Below, piece after piece: positions 38,332 through 47,283 of a DNA stretch of 64,000 bases. Both the position numbers and the translations under genes were made by a program. Origin of the DNA: Candidatus Planktophila sp. Lineage in GTDB: Bacteria; Actinomycetota; Actinomycetes; Nanopelagicales; Nanopelagicaceae. The notes under the pieces were generated by a model, which worked only from the letters and a program-made list of their open reading frames with translations, was not told the DNA's origin and did no database searches. The DNA lies in assembly GCA_003569185.1 (NCBI GenBank), contig BGOJ01000006.1:62001-126000 (forward strand), read 5' to 3'. Positions within the stretch are counted from its first letter, which is position 1, and each line of letters starts with the position of its first letter.

Positions 38332-39329
38332 TACTTCAGCTCCTTGCGCATTACCACAGCAGTTAATCCTGGGCCGTAGTAATTCTCTCTTCTAGAAATT
38401 TCAACAAATCCAAAGGATTCATATAAGGGGCGGGCCTGATCATTTCCTAATCTCATCTCAAGCATAATTGCCTGCGCCTTTTTAACTCTAGCCCAATCAA
38501 TTAACCGCTTTAACAACTCTCGGCCAATACCTTTTCGCCGGTGGTCTGCTGCCACAGTTATTGTGTGAATATCAGCCACATCTGCCACATAGAAAATTCC
38601 AGCATATGCAATTAATTGTCCTTCAAACTCAGCAGCTAAGTAGTGTGCGGTTTTAGGCGCCTTAGCAAACTCCTCTTTAAATTGCCCAGCACTCCAAGCC
38701 GCCTTTGCATAAACCTCTTTTTCAATTGCAGTTGCACTCACTAAATCCAAAGCTGTCATTGGTCGAAACTTAACCCCGATTGGAAGTGGATAAGCATCTG
38801 GTTTTCTTATGTAAATTGGTTGTTCAACTGATTTACTACTTTGGGCAATTTTGGCTAACGCCACTGGATCTGGATAGTACTCACCCTCATTTAATACTGG
38901 GATGCCAAACTTTTCTAATTCACTTGCATTGCTAACTGCTGGCTCAGTTATTCGAAGTCCATCTTTATACCTGGCCCAAAATCTCTCTTTCCGTCTGGCA
39001 TCGGTTGAAAGAATAAATTCGCTTTTGTTAATTCCAGCAGCCATCGCATCAAGTGAGCACACTCCAACCCAATCTATTTCAGCTGCTAGCGCAAAACTTT
39101 GAGCAAAAGCTATTCCAACTCTAAGGCCAGTAAATGGGCCAGGGCCCATGCCAACAGCAACTAAATCAATTTTGTTATTTAGTGCAATCACTTGGGAAAC
39201 AAGCTTTGGTAGTACTTCACCATGAGCTAGTGGATCAGTATGTGATTGATTAAATATAACTTTGCCATCACAGATTAGTGCGACAGAGGTTTTTGAGGTT
39301 GAGGTATCAATCGCTAATACATTGCTCAT
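38331..39329 (-). CDS. tsaB: TsaB-RimI fusion: t6A scaffold protein plus N-acetyltransferase
   Basis: This protein of 332 residues joins two modules. Residues 1 to about 180 are Tsa[17 protein letters not shown], a central [18 protein letters not shown] (60-77), [13 protein letters not shown]. Residues from about 186 on are a GNAT acetyltransferase of the RimI type: [40 protein letters not shown] (acetyl-CoA loop), [20 protein letters not shown]. TsaB activates TsaD; RimI acetylates ribosomal protein N-termini. The genes are often adjacent, and here they are one frame. It overlaps tsaE by 4 bp. Confidence 0.93.
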   Translation of the reverse strand: MSNVLAIDTSTSKTSVALICDGKVIFNQSHTDPLAHGEVLPKLVSQVIALNNKIDLVAVGMGPGPFTGLRVGIAFAQSFALAAEIDWVGVCSLDAMAAGINKSEFILSTDARRKERFWARYKDGLRITEPAVSNASELEKFGIPVLNEGEYYPDPVALAKIAQSSKSVEQPIYIRKPDAYPLPIGVKFRPMTALDLVSATAIEKEVYAKAAWSAGQFKEEFAKAPKTAHYLAAEFEGQLIAYAGIFYVADVADIHTITVAADHRRKGIGRELLKRLIDWARVKKAQAIMLEMRLGNDQARPLYESFGFVEISRRENYYGPGLTAVVMRKELK

Positions 39330-39769
39330 AACTTAAAGTTTTCCCAACGATCTCCCACCATCACAAACTCCACCTGGCGTTGATCATCTTTTTGCCCACG
39401 ATCAATATTTATCTCTAAGTAGTGATCGGTTAGGGTTGAAACAAAATCCTTACCCCATTCAATCACAAATACAGAGCTCGATAAATAACTTTCAAAATCT
39501 AAATCTGCAAAATTACTTGGATCAGAGTCCAATAAACGATAAGCATCAATATGAATGAAGTTTGGATTTCCCTTATGAATCCGACTGATCACAAATGTTG
39601 GTGAGGTGACTCCTAAAATTTTAAATGCTGAGGCAATGCCTTGAGTTAATACCGTCTTGCCCGCACCTAGTTCGCCATTTAATACCACTACATCTGATGG
39701 CTTTAATTGCCGGCCGATTTTTTCACCCAACTCAAACATCTGCTGGGGTGAATCAACTTGAATTTTCAT
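39326..39769 (-). CDS. tsaE: tRNA t6A biosynthesis ATPase TsaE
   Basis: This small P-loop ATPase of 147 residues assists the TsaB-TsaD complex in t6A formation. Walker A is LNGELGAGKTVLTQGIA near residues 29-45, SPTFVI near 56-61, and HIDAYRLLDSDP near 72-83 with the Walker B-like acidic residue, then FVIEWG. It heads the t6A operon and is followed by the fused tsaB-rimI gene with a 4-bp overlap. Alanine racemase often sits beside tsaE in relatives; here alr is about 6 kb upstream on the same strand, separated by the Liv transporter. Confidence 0.95.
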   Translation of the reverse strand: MKIQVDSPQQMFELGEKIGRQLKPSDVVVLNGELGAGKTVLTQGIASAFKILGVTSPTFVISRIHKGNPNFIHIDAYRLLDSDPSNFADLDFESYLSSSVFVIEWGKDFVSTLTDHYLEINIDRGQKDDQRQVEFVMVGDRWENFKL

Positions 39770-39786
39770 CAGGAGGTTAGTTTATA

Positions 39787-39823
39787 GAGAATAAAAACGG
39801 GCCCCTAGTTTCCTAGAGGCCCG
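39787..39823 (-). terminator. Intrinsic terminator after the secreted hydrolase gene
   Basis: On the minus strand CGGGCC-T-CTAG, a GAAA loop and CTAG-G-GGCCCG form a long stem with one mismatch, followed by TTTTTATT. It lies 18 bp after the hydrolase stop and 18 bp before tsaE, and so ends the alr-liv-hydrolase transcript. Confidence 0.88.
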
Positions 39824-39840
39824 CTTAATTTCTTACTTAC

Positions 39841-41457
39841 TTATTGACGGAACTTCAGCAATGGTGGTGCGAAGTTTGGATCAACAAACAAGTTTGGCTC
39901 ATTCTTAATTGCAGCCTTTACAGCTGTAGTAGAAGGAAGTTTGCCGCTCTTGGCTGCGGATGCTGCAAGTTTTGCAACAGCCAAGATTTGGCTAGTTGTG
40001 TAGTTGCAGTGTTGAGTTCCGTTTGTGATTCCATCTGGAGCCATTGGCGTACCAGCGGATGAGAAATCAGTGTATTCATCAGCAGGCTTATTCCAAATTG
40101 TTAGAAGTTTGCCTGACTTTGAAACATTATTATCAACAGATGCCTCATACTGATTTTTCAAGTATTGAGCAGCACCTGCTGGAGCAATGTGATCAGCAGT
40201 TGCGGCGAGTTGAATAGTTGGAACTTCAATCTTGCCTTGTAGCTGATAAACACTGTTCATCTTTGCAACTGCGGCAGCATTAGCTGTTACGCGTGGTGCT
40301 GCAGGATTTAGTGGGCTTAGATATCCAAGCATTCCTGCAATTCCACTCTTACCTGTTAGGCCTGCTGCATAAACATCAGCATCATCACCGAGACGCTTTG
40401 CGTAATCTGTCTTTGAATTATCAAAGACCACTCCACCATAGCGAACCTCCATGTCGTAATTTGCAATTATGGCAAGGACGGCAGCTTGCGCTCCATTTTC
40501 AAGAACAGCAAGTGCTGGGCTGATTACTAAACCAAATGAGGTCTCAAGTGGTCCGACTGGACCAGATGATGCATCATATGTATTTGATTGAGTTGGAACT
40601 CCAGAGATCAAACCAAGCAACAAAATTGCGCTGCGCACTGGAATTGCTTTTAGAGCAGCAGGAACTGTTGAAGTTGCTGGCCATGCTGGCGCTGTTGGAT
40701 TAGCCGCAATAGCTGCTTGAAGTGCTTGAAGAGTTGTTAGAACTGTTCCAAGATCTGTAAGCATCTCAACATAACCTGCTTGACCTGCTGAGTAATTAGT
40801 TCCCTTAATTGCAGGATTAAAGAATTGCTTCATTCCCCAAAGGAAATCACCAGCATAAGTAATCTCAGCTTGAGCAGAATCTGCAATACACATTGGTGCC
40901 ACAGCATCGACAGCTCCTGGCATTTGTTCAGCCAGGGCCTGTGAAGCAAGGCCACCTAGTGAGTTACCCCAGGCAACAACCTTGCTTACCTTTGGATACT
41001 TATCACGGGCTAATGTGATTACCTGAAGTGCTGCTTCAACACTCTCTTCTAGGTTCCATCCTTGAGTTTGTACACCTGCGCCAGCTAACGCAAAACCTTG
41101 CGCTAGAAGTGCTGCGGCAACCTCTTCAGATGGTGCAACCTCTGGTGCGTAATTAACAAGTGAACCCTTAGGAGCAACTACTGGAATTGCAGGCAGGTTA
41201 ACGTTGTAACGAATTCCATGTGAGTAAACCATCAATGTGCCATTGAATTTTGCAGGCATGATGATTTCATACTTGGATTTGTTCATATCTGTGCCAGTGC
41301 ACTTTTCAATATCAACAACTTTGATGCCAGAAAGAATGGTTGTCTCTTGGCAATCATCAGCAGCACGAGCAACTGTTGGTACAGCTACTGTGAATGCTGC
41401 GATTAATGCAGCTGAAGAAAGGGCAACTAGGCCCTTAGTTAGTTTTAGATTTTTCAT
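39841..41457 (-). CDS. Secreted alpha/beta-hydrolase fold protein
   Basis: This protein of 538 residues starts with a signal peptide (basic MKNLKLTKG, hydrophobic core, cleavage near VARAADD at residue 32). NGTLMVYSHGIR at 72-83 resembles the oxyanion strand and VVAWGNSLGGL at 160-170 is the nucleophile elbow with S166 in G-N-S-L-G. HIAPAGAAQYL late in the protein probably carries the catalytic histidine, with a nearby Asp as acid. Esterase or peptidase action on an extracellular substrate is likely, but the substrate is unknown. It overlaps the upstream binding-protein gene by 4 bp, so it may release what the transporter imports. A terminator follows. Confidence 0.8.
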   Translation of the reverse strand: MKNLKLTKGLVALSSAALIAAFTVAVPTVARAADDCQETTILSGIKVVDIEKCTGTDMNKSKYEIIMPAKFNGTLMVYSHGIRYNVNLPAIPVVAPKGSLVNYAPEVAPSEEVAAALLAQGFALAGAGVQTQGWNLEESVEAALQVITLARDKYPKVSKVVAWGNSLGGLASQALAEQMPGAVDAVAPMCIADSAQAEITYAGDFLWGMKQFFNPAIKGTNYSAGQAGYVEMLTDLGTVLTTLQALQAAIAANPTAPAWPATSTVPAALKAIPVRSAILLLGLISGVPTQSNTYDASSGPVGPLETSFGLVISPALAVLENGAQAAVLAIIANYDMEVRYGGVVFDNSKTDYAKRLGDDADVYAAGLTGKSGIAGMLGYLSPLNPAAPRVTANAAAVAKMNSVYQLQGKIEVPTIQLAATADHIAPAGAAQYLKNQYEASVDNNVSKSGKLLTIWNKPADEYTDFSSAGTPMAPDGITNGTQHCNYTTSQILAVAKLAASAAKSGKLPSTTAVKAAIKNEPNLFVDPNFAPPLLKFRQ

Positions 41458-42764
41458 GAGTTTGTTGGTATCCCATTCTTAGGCATTGTTGGACGAACAA
41501 AGGTTGATACAGAAACTGCGCCAGCGCCTGAATCAGTTGAGTAAATAACTAGTTTGCCACCGTAAGGCTTTGCCTCACCTTTGGCATTTAGTTGTGCTAC
41601 CCAATATCCGTTATATCCAATTCGGCTAGTTGGTGAGTATCCAAGTGGTACCAATCCTGCACTTGCAAAGTTAGCACCCTTATTTTCGATGGCAGAGATA
41701 ACACCAGCTCGAGTTAAATCCTTACCAGCAGCACGTAGTGCCTGCACAGTTAGCATCGCTGAGTTCATTGCTGCCAGTACGTAGTTATCAAAGGTAATTC
41801 CCTTGTTGTACTTAGCATTGATATCAGCAAATTGCTGGACATAAGGATCAGTCATGTCTTTAGCATCTGGCATAAAGCTTGCTGTAATTACGCCATCAAT
41901 TGTGGTTGGCTTAACACCTAGAGCAAGTAATGTATTTGCGTCTGCGCCAACTGAACCGGCATACCAAGTGAATTTGGTAGTTAGTGCTAATTTCTCAGCT
42001 GCCTTCAGAATTGTTGCAGTTACATCTGTTGTTCCAAACAGAACAACTACTGGCTTACCTGGGGTTGCACCTAGTGCTGTTAATGCTGCTTCAGCACGAG
42101 CTGCAGTCATAGAACCTTGTGGGTAAAGGATTGGAGCGGCTGAGAATGTGTGTCCAGCTGTCTTGAAGCCGGCAACGCCATCTGAACCAAACTCATCATC
42201 TTGAGCCACTAAGAATGTTGCTTGACCTGGGAAGTTATCTTTAATTGCCTTAGCAATTACCTTAGCTTCCATTGCATAGGTTGGTAGCACCATAAATGTT
42301 GTTGGGTACTTGGTCTTATCAGTGAATCCACTGAAACCAGTGTTGATAAATAGATCAGGAACATTGTTCTTGGCTAATGCTGCCGCTTTGTAAGCCTTTG
42401 AGTGAGTAGCAGTTCCAAGAGCTCCGACTAGAGCAAATACATTGTCCTTCAAAACTAAGTTGGTAGTTTGCGTTGCAGCAAGTGTTGGTAGGTACTTGTC
42501 ATCACGGCTGATGAGATTGATCTTTCGACCATAAACACCACCATTTGCGTTGATGTAGCTGAAGTACGCCTTCATTGCGCCTGGAACCTTTCCGTATGAA
42601 AGTCCAGCTGAGCCAGTTAGTGGGGATGAGATACCTAACTTGATCTCACTTGCAGTAACTCCCGGAGTTGCAGCCTGAGCTGGCAGGGTGCTTAACACCA
42701 TTGCGCCAGTTGCAATCACCGCTGAAACGAGGCTAGCTCGCTTCATGTTTTTGTTTCTGATCAT
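41454..42764 (-). CDS. Branched-chain amino acid-type ABC transporter binding protein
   Basis: An extracytoplasmic binding protein of 436 residues (Peripla_BP_6 family). It has a signal peptide (MIRNKNMKRAS, hydrophobic core, cleavage after PAQAA near residue 32), then VTASEIKLGISSPLTGSAG, ANGGVYGRKINLISRDDKY and FALVGALGTATHS. The family binds branched-chain amino acids, and also amides, urea or aromatic acids, so the ligand remains open. The ribosome-binding site GGAAGG precedes the first ATG. It follows the livM gene by 35 bp and overlaps the hydrolase gene by 4 bp. Confidence 0.88.
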   Translation of the reverse strand: MIRNKNMKRASLVSAVIATGAMVLSTLPAQAATPGVTASEIKLGISSPLTGSAGLSYGKVPGAMKAYFSYINANGGVYGRKINLISRDDKYLPTLAATQTTNLVLKDNVFALVGALGTATHSKAYKAAALAKNNVPDLFINTGFSGFTDKTKYPTTFMVLPTYAMEAKVIAKAIKDNFPGQATFLVAQDDEFGSDGVAGFKTAGHTFSAAPILYPQGSMTAARAEAALTALGATPGKPVVVLFGTTDVTATILKAAEKLALTTKFTWYAGSVGADANTLLALGVKPTTIDGVITASFMPDAKDMTDPYVQQFADINAKYNKGITFDNYVLAAMNSAMLTVQALRAAGKDLTRAGVISAIENKGANFASAGLVPLGYSPTSRIGYNGYWVAQLNAKGEAKPYGGKLVIYSTDSGAGAVSVSTFVRPTMPKNGIPTNS

Positions 42765-42799
42765 TTATTTCCTTCCCTAGGTTTATTCGTTAAAACTTC

Positions 42800-43777
42800 T
42801 TATTTCTTATGGTGCCTCTTTATTAAGTGCCCTGGACCATTTGGTGTGAAGACAACTGCCAAGATCAGCAGCGCACTCACCAAGAAGCCAGGCAAGGTTG
42901 TTATAAAACCTTCCGAACCTCCAATACGGGATACTAACGAATCGGCGATTTCAGGTATAGCAACCAGCACCAACCCGCCAAGAATGACACCTTTTAGGTT
43001 GTACAGGCCAGTAACAACCGCCCCGCCGAGCAGGGCAAAGGAGAGGCTGAGCGGAAATGCGCTGGGTGAGACCCCGCTAATAAGCATTACCAGCAAACCC
43101 CCAGATAATCCGGCCACCCCAGAGCTAATCGCAAAAGCGGTCACCTTTAATCGACCAACATTAATTCCGGATAGTTCTGCTGCAATTGGGTTATCGCGAA
43201 GTGCTCTAAATGTTCTGCCATATTTTGTTGAGAGTAAATTTGCAATAAACCAGACCATAATTAAGGATGCAAGCGCGCTAATCCAGAAGAACCATTTGTA
43301 TTGTGAAAAATCCTCACCAAATCTTGCTGGTGGCAGGCCAACATCAAAAACAATTCCCTCTTCCGCTCCCAAGATTGGAAATTGATTTGCAAGTGTTGGA
43401 AGTGAAATTGCTAGCGCTAATGTGGTGCCAGCTAAATATGGCCCAGACAATCTTGCGGCAATTAAACCTAAAATCAAACCAAATACTCCAGCAACAAGTG
43501 CTGCCATGAACAATCCAATAATTGGATGAAGGCCGGCATTAAATATTGTTAGCGCACCCGCGTATGCACCAACTGCCATAAGTGCACTTTGCCCAAGAGA
43601 AAGCTGACCGCTATAGCCAGTTAACAAAATAATTGAGGTGATTGCTAATGCATAGGTGGCAACAAATGATCCTTGGTATAACTCAAGATCTCCTACTCGA
43701 TCACCGAGTAGTAAGAGCACCCAACCAAATGCTACAAATAAAAGTGTTCTTTTCTTAGTACTTACCTGTTTACTCAC
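42800..43777 (-). CDS. Branched-chain amino acid-type ABC permease LivM
   Basis: A permease of 325 residues with about nine hydrophobic segments. GYSGQLSLGQSALMAVGAY near residues 54-72 is the LivM hallmark, and FRALRDNPIAAELSGINVGRLK near 192-213 is the coupling region for the ATPase. YNLKGVILGG and FTPNGPGHLIKR lie near the end. Together with LivH it forms the membrane channel. The start is a GTG directly after the livH stop with no gap, which suggests coupling. Confidence 0.9.
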   Translation of the reverse strand: MSKQVSTKKRTLLFVAFGWVLLLLGDRVGDLELYQGSFVATYALAITSIILLTGYSGQLSLGQSALMAVGAYAGALTIFNAGLHPIIGLFMAALVAGVFGLILGLIAARLSGPYLAGTTLALAISLPTLANQFPILGAEEGIVFDVGLPPARFGEDFSQYKWFFWISALASLIMVWFIANLLSTKYGRTFRALRDNPIAAELSGINVGRLKVTAFAISSGVAGLSGGLLVMLISGVSPSAFPLSLSFALLGGAVVTGLYNLKGVILGGLVLVAIPEIADSLVSRIGGSEGFITTLPGFLVSALLILAVVFTPNGPGHLIKRHHKK

Positions 43778-44674
43778 TTAAGCACCTCGACTTTTCTTTG
43801 CGGCAAAAAGTCCAGATGGTTTAATCAATAAGACCAGCACTAGCACGATAAAGGCGGTTGGGAAAAATAACTTCTGACTTATGTAGGTTGTTGAAAAATT
43901 AATTGCAAAACCTAAAATCATGGCGCCAGCTACTGCGCCAAATAAACTTTCTAAACCTCCGATAACAGCCGCAACAAATCCAAAGACAAGTAGCAAATCC
44001 ATCGCATTTGGATATAAGAAGTAGCCTGGAATATAAAGCATGCCAGCTAAACCACCAGATGCTCCTGCAATTGCCCAACCTAAGGTTCTAACTGCATCAA
44101 CTTTAATTCCAGATAATCTTGCAATCTCAGGTGAATAAGCAGATGCTCGCAATGCTAAGCCAATATTGGTGCGCTGAAATAATATAGTCAGCAATAACAT
44201 CGCAATTGCTACTGCGACCAAAACCAGCAGGTTATAACTACTAAATGCAATTACCTTTCCCATGACTTTATATCCACCAGTTGAAACCGGTGCTTCAATT
44301 GATTGATTTGTAAGACCCCAAATGAATCCAATAATTGCTTGAATAATTCCAAGTAGTCCTAAGGTGGCAACAACTGGTGCGATCATCACAATTGGACCAG
44401 ATTTAACCCGCTTAAATATTGGTCTCATGAAAAATCTATCAATTACTGCGCCAATAATCGCTCCACTTATCACTGCCACGACTAATGCCAGCCAGTAGGA
44501 ACCTGTTCGCTGTATAACTGTGTATCCAATATAGGTTGTTAAAACAGCTTGACCTGCTTGGGCAAAATTAATTACGCGGGTAGAACGCCAAACCAAAACG
44601 ATTGCTAACGCCATTAGTGCATAAATAGCACCGGATGATAAGGATGTAAGGATTGCGGTTATAAATTCGGTCAT
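43778..44674 (-). CDS. Branched-chain amino acid-type ABC permease LivH
   Basis: A permease of 298 residues with about eight membrane segments. SSGAIYALMALAIVLVWR and VINFAQAGQAVLTTYIG near residues 13-51 are characteristic of LivH, as are LALRASAYSPEIARLSGIKV (the loop that contacts the ATPase) and FGFVAAVIGGLESLFGAVAG. The ATG at 44674 was chosen because it starts one base after the livF stop; an upstream in-frame ATG would overlap livF by 38 bp. It works with LivM, LivF and LivG. Confidence 0.9.
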   Translation of the reverse strand: MTEFITAILTSLSSGAIYALMALAIVLVWRSTRVINFAQAGQAVLTTYIGYTVIQRTGSYWLALVVAVISGAIIGAVIDRFFMRPIFKRVKSGPIVMIAPVVATLGLLGIIQAIIGFIWGLTNQSIEAPVSTGGYKVMGKVIAFSSYNLLVLVAVAIAMLLLTILFQRTNIGLALRASAYSPEIARLSGIKVDAVRTLGWAIAGASGGLAGMLYIPGYFLYPNAMDLLLVFGFVAAVIGGLESLFGAVAGAMILGFAINFSTTYISQKLFFPTAFIVLVLVLLIKPSGLFAAKKSRGA

Positions 44675-44675
44675 C

Positions 44676-45386
44676 TTAGAACCCCAAGTAGGCAGAGCGA
44701 ACTGCCGGATCATTTAGAAGTTTTTCTGCTGAATCTACTGCAACCACAGAACCTAAATTCAAAACAATTCCTTCATCAGCAATCTTTAATGCACCCATTG
44801 CATTTTGTTCTACCAACACAACCGTCAAATCCATTTTTTTAACAAATGATTTAATGGTTTGAAAGATCTGTTCAACAATAAGTGGGGCAAGTCCAAGGGA
44901 TGGCTCATCTAACAAAAGTAATTTTGGCCGGGCAATTAATGCCCTGCCAATAGCCAGCATCTGGCGCTCTCCACCAGAGAGTGAGCCAGCAGATTGCGAC
45001 AATCTTTGGCCTAAAATTGGAAAAAGTTCAATAACTTCATTTGTTGCTTCTGTAACTGCTTTTTTATCTTTTTGCCAAAGCCCAGTTAAGGCTAAATTAT
45101 CTTTCACACTTAACTCTGCAATTACAGATTTACCATCAGAGACATGCATAATTCCAGAGCGTGCTAAATCCTCAGCACGTTTGCCTAGTATTGAAACCCC
45201 ATTCCAACTCGCACTCCCAGAAGTGGCATCCTTTAAGCCAGATAAGGTTCTTAGCAGTGTGGTTTTGCCAGCGCCATTGGCGCCGATGATCGCTGCCAGT
45301 TGGCCCTGTGGAACTTTAAATGAGACATTGTTTATGGCTCTAATTGCACCGTGATCAATTGTTAAACCTTCAACTATGAGAGTCAA
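44676..45386 (-). CDS. livF: Branched-chain amino acid-type ABC ATPase LivF
   Basis: An ATPase subunit of 236 residues. It has Walker A GANGAGKTT near residues 35-43, LSGGERQMLAIGRAL near 135-149, Walker B LLLLDEPSLGLAP near 155-167 and the switch region LVEQNA near 190. The motif HVSDGKSVIAELSVKDNL is close to the Liv-F pattern (xPEGRxVFxxLTVxENL). It overlaps livG by 4 bp. With LivG it forms the ATPase pair of the importer. Confidence 0.93.
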   Translation of the reverse strand: MTLIVEGLTIDHGAIRAINNVSFKVPQGQLAAIIGANGAGKTTLLRTLSGLKDATSGSASWNGVSILGKRAEDLARSGIMHVSDGKSVIAELSVKDNLALTGLWQKDKKAVTEATNEVIELFPILGQRLSQSAGSLSGGERQMLAIGRALIARPKLLLLDEPSLGLAPLIVEQIFQTIKSFVKKMDLTVVLVEQNAMGALKIADEGIVLNLGSVVAVDSAEKLLNDPAVRSAYLGF

Positions 45387-46144
45387 TTGTTTACCCCCAA
45401 ATATGCTTCAACAACCGCTGGATCGCGCCTTACTTTCTCAACATCACCTGATGAAATTACCTCACCAAAGTTGAGTACATAAAGACGATCACAGACTGAC
45501 ATAACTACATCCATATGGTGTTCCACCAAAATAACTGAACACTGGGTTGCTAAGTTATGAATAAGTGAGTTCATCCATTCAATATCTTGCGCACCCAGTC
45601 CACCTGCTGGTTCATCAAGTAAAAGTACTTTTGGCTCTGAAACTAATGCCCGGGCAATAGCTACTCGTTTTGTAACTGGATAAGGAAGTGAATCAGCCCG
45701 TTGATCGGCGATCCCTGATGCATACACACGTTCTAACGCAGTTAACGCTCGCTGACGTAATTTCTTCTCATCCTTAAGACTTAAACCAAGTGCGCCAGAG
45801 ATCAAGCCACTTTTAGAGCTTTTATTATCACCAATCATCACATTCTCAAGCACACTCAGCTCTGGAAATAATCCAACACCTTGAAGTGTGCGCGAAATTC
45901 CTAAATCAATTAATTGGTGCGGCTTTGGCCATTTATGAGATTTACCATTTATCGAAAGAGTTCCAGATTCCACCTCAGTTAAGCCAGAGAGTGCGTTAAA
46001 GAAAGTTGTTTTGCCAGCCCCGTTAGGACCAATTAATCCAACGACCTCATTTTCATTTAATTCCAAATTAACATTGGAAAGTGCTTTCAAACCACCAAAT
46101 GAAACTGATAAAGATTTAATTGAAAGCAAATTAGCGTTACTCAC
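45383..46144 (-). CDS. livG: Branched-chain amino acid-type ABC ATPase LivG
   Basis: An ATPase subunit of 253 residues. It has Walker A GPNGAGKTT, FNALSGLTEVESGTL, ISRTLQGVGLFPELSVLENV, a DSLPYPVTKRVAIARAL segment in place of the standard LSxGxQ signature, Walker B LLLDEPAGGL and LVEHHMDVVM with the switch histidine. The altered signature, lacking LSYG, is worth noting. The GTG at 46144 was chosen: it overlaps the alr stop by 8 bp (GTGAGTAA) and places LSIKSLSVSFGG at the usual start. An upstream ATG at 46192 would overlap alr by 56 bp. Confidence 0.88.
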   Translation of the reverse strand: MSNANLLSIKSLSVSFGGLKALSNVNLELNENEVVGLIGPNGAGKTTFFNALSGLTEVESGTLSINGKSHKWPKPHQLIDLGISRTLQGVGLFPELSVLENVMIGDNKSSKSGLISGALGLSLKDEKKLRQRALTALERVYASGIADQRADSLPYPVTKRVAIARALVSEPKVLLLDEPAGGLGAQDIEWMNSLIHNLATQCSVILVEHHMDVVMSVCDRLYVLNFGEVISSGDVEKVRRDPAVVEAYLGVNN

Positions 46145-47261
46145 GAGAGTAGATTCTAGGCACCCGAACTCCAATTCGGGTAACGATTTCATAATTTATT
46201 GTTCCGCAAGCCTTAGCCCACTCATCAATTGTGTACTCACCCTTGCTACCATCACCAAAAACAATCACTTCATCCCCAGTTTTTGCTAAGGAATCAGCCC
46301 CAAGATCTACCACAAATTGATCCATTGAAACTCTGCCAATTAATGGTGCTCGTTTACCTGCAACAAAAATGCCAGCTGAATTGTTTGCATTTCTTGGAAC
46401 TCCATCTGCGTAACCAAGAGTTACTACACCAAGTTTGGTATCTGATTTTGTTATCGCAGTTCCGCCATACCCAACACTTTGGCCGGCTTTAACTGCTTTA
46501 ACAAGTTGGAGTTTGGCAAATAATTTCATAGCAGGTTTTAAGCCAAGTGAGTTGGAATCTCCCATGTTAATAACATCAGGAGATAAGCCGTATAAACCAA
46601 TTCCCCACCTAATTATATTTTTGTGAGCAGCCCTATTACTTAAAGCTGCTGCAGAGTTTGCGATATGAATAAACTCTGGGCTAACGCCAGCATCACTTAG
46701 TTGTTTAACCTTTTGAGTAAATACATCTAACTGAGTTTTATTCATTACCTCATTTGGCTCATCCGCCATTGCAAAATGCGACCAAATTCCAATCGCTTTG
46801 ATCTCATTTGCCTTTACCGCTTTTACAATCTCAGGCAGTAATAATCCCCAATCATCACCAAATCCACCACGATTCATTCCAGTATCAATTTCAATGTGAA
46901 CTCTTGGTACTTTGTTTATAGATTTTCCAACCAAGATAATTTCATTTAAAAGTTCTATAGATGAAAGGGAGAGATCAATATCAAGATTTATTGCAGTTTT
47001 AAAATCTTCGCCAATCGGCGTAAGCCACGAAATTATTGGTTTTGTAATTCCATTATTTCTAAGTGCAATCCCCTCTTCAAGAAGGGCGGTGCCAAACCAA
47101 TCAGCGCCAGCTTTCTCAGCCGCCTTTGCAACATCAATTAACCCATGGCCATAAGCATCTGCTTTAACAACTGCAAGTACTTGAGCAGAGGTTTTACTCT
47201 TAATAAATTTTAGATTCTCAGCAATAGCTGCAAGATTTATTTCAGCTCGAGCGCGACTCAT
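46137..47261 (-). CDS. alr: Alanine racemase
   Basis: A PLP enzyme of 374 residues that makes D-alanine for peptidoglycan. The PLP lysine is K33 in AVVKADAYGHG, HIEIDTGMNRGGFG near 121-134 and GYGGTAI near 263-269 (region of the catalytic Tyr from the partner subunit), and GRVSMDQFVVDLG near 303-315. It is the first gene of the Liv transporter transcript, overlapping livG by 8 bp. D-alanine synthesis and amino-acid uptake in one unit may be simple packing rather than a shared pathway. Confidence 0.95.
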   Translation of the reverse strand: MSRARAEINLAAIAENLKFIKSKTSAQVLAVVKADAYGHGLIDVAKAAEKAGADWFGTALLEEGIALRNNGITKPIISWLTPIGEDFKTAINLDIDLSLSSIELLNEIILVGKSINKVPRVHIEIDTGMNRGGFGDDWGLLLPEIVKAVKANEIKAIGIWSHFAMADEPNEVMNKTQLDVFTQKVKQLSDAGVSPEFIHIANSAAALSNRAAHKNIIRWGIGLYGLSPDVINMGDSNSLGLKPAMKLFAKLQLVKAVKAGQSVGYGGTAITKSDTKLGVVTLGYADGVPRNANNSAGIFVAGKRAPLIGRVSMDQFVVDLGADSLAKTGDEVIVFGDGSKGEYTIDEWAKACGTINYEIVTRIGVRVPRIYSRE

Positions 47262-47283
47262 AATTAAGTAAGCCTACTTTGAA

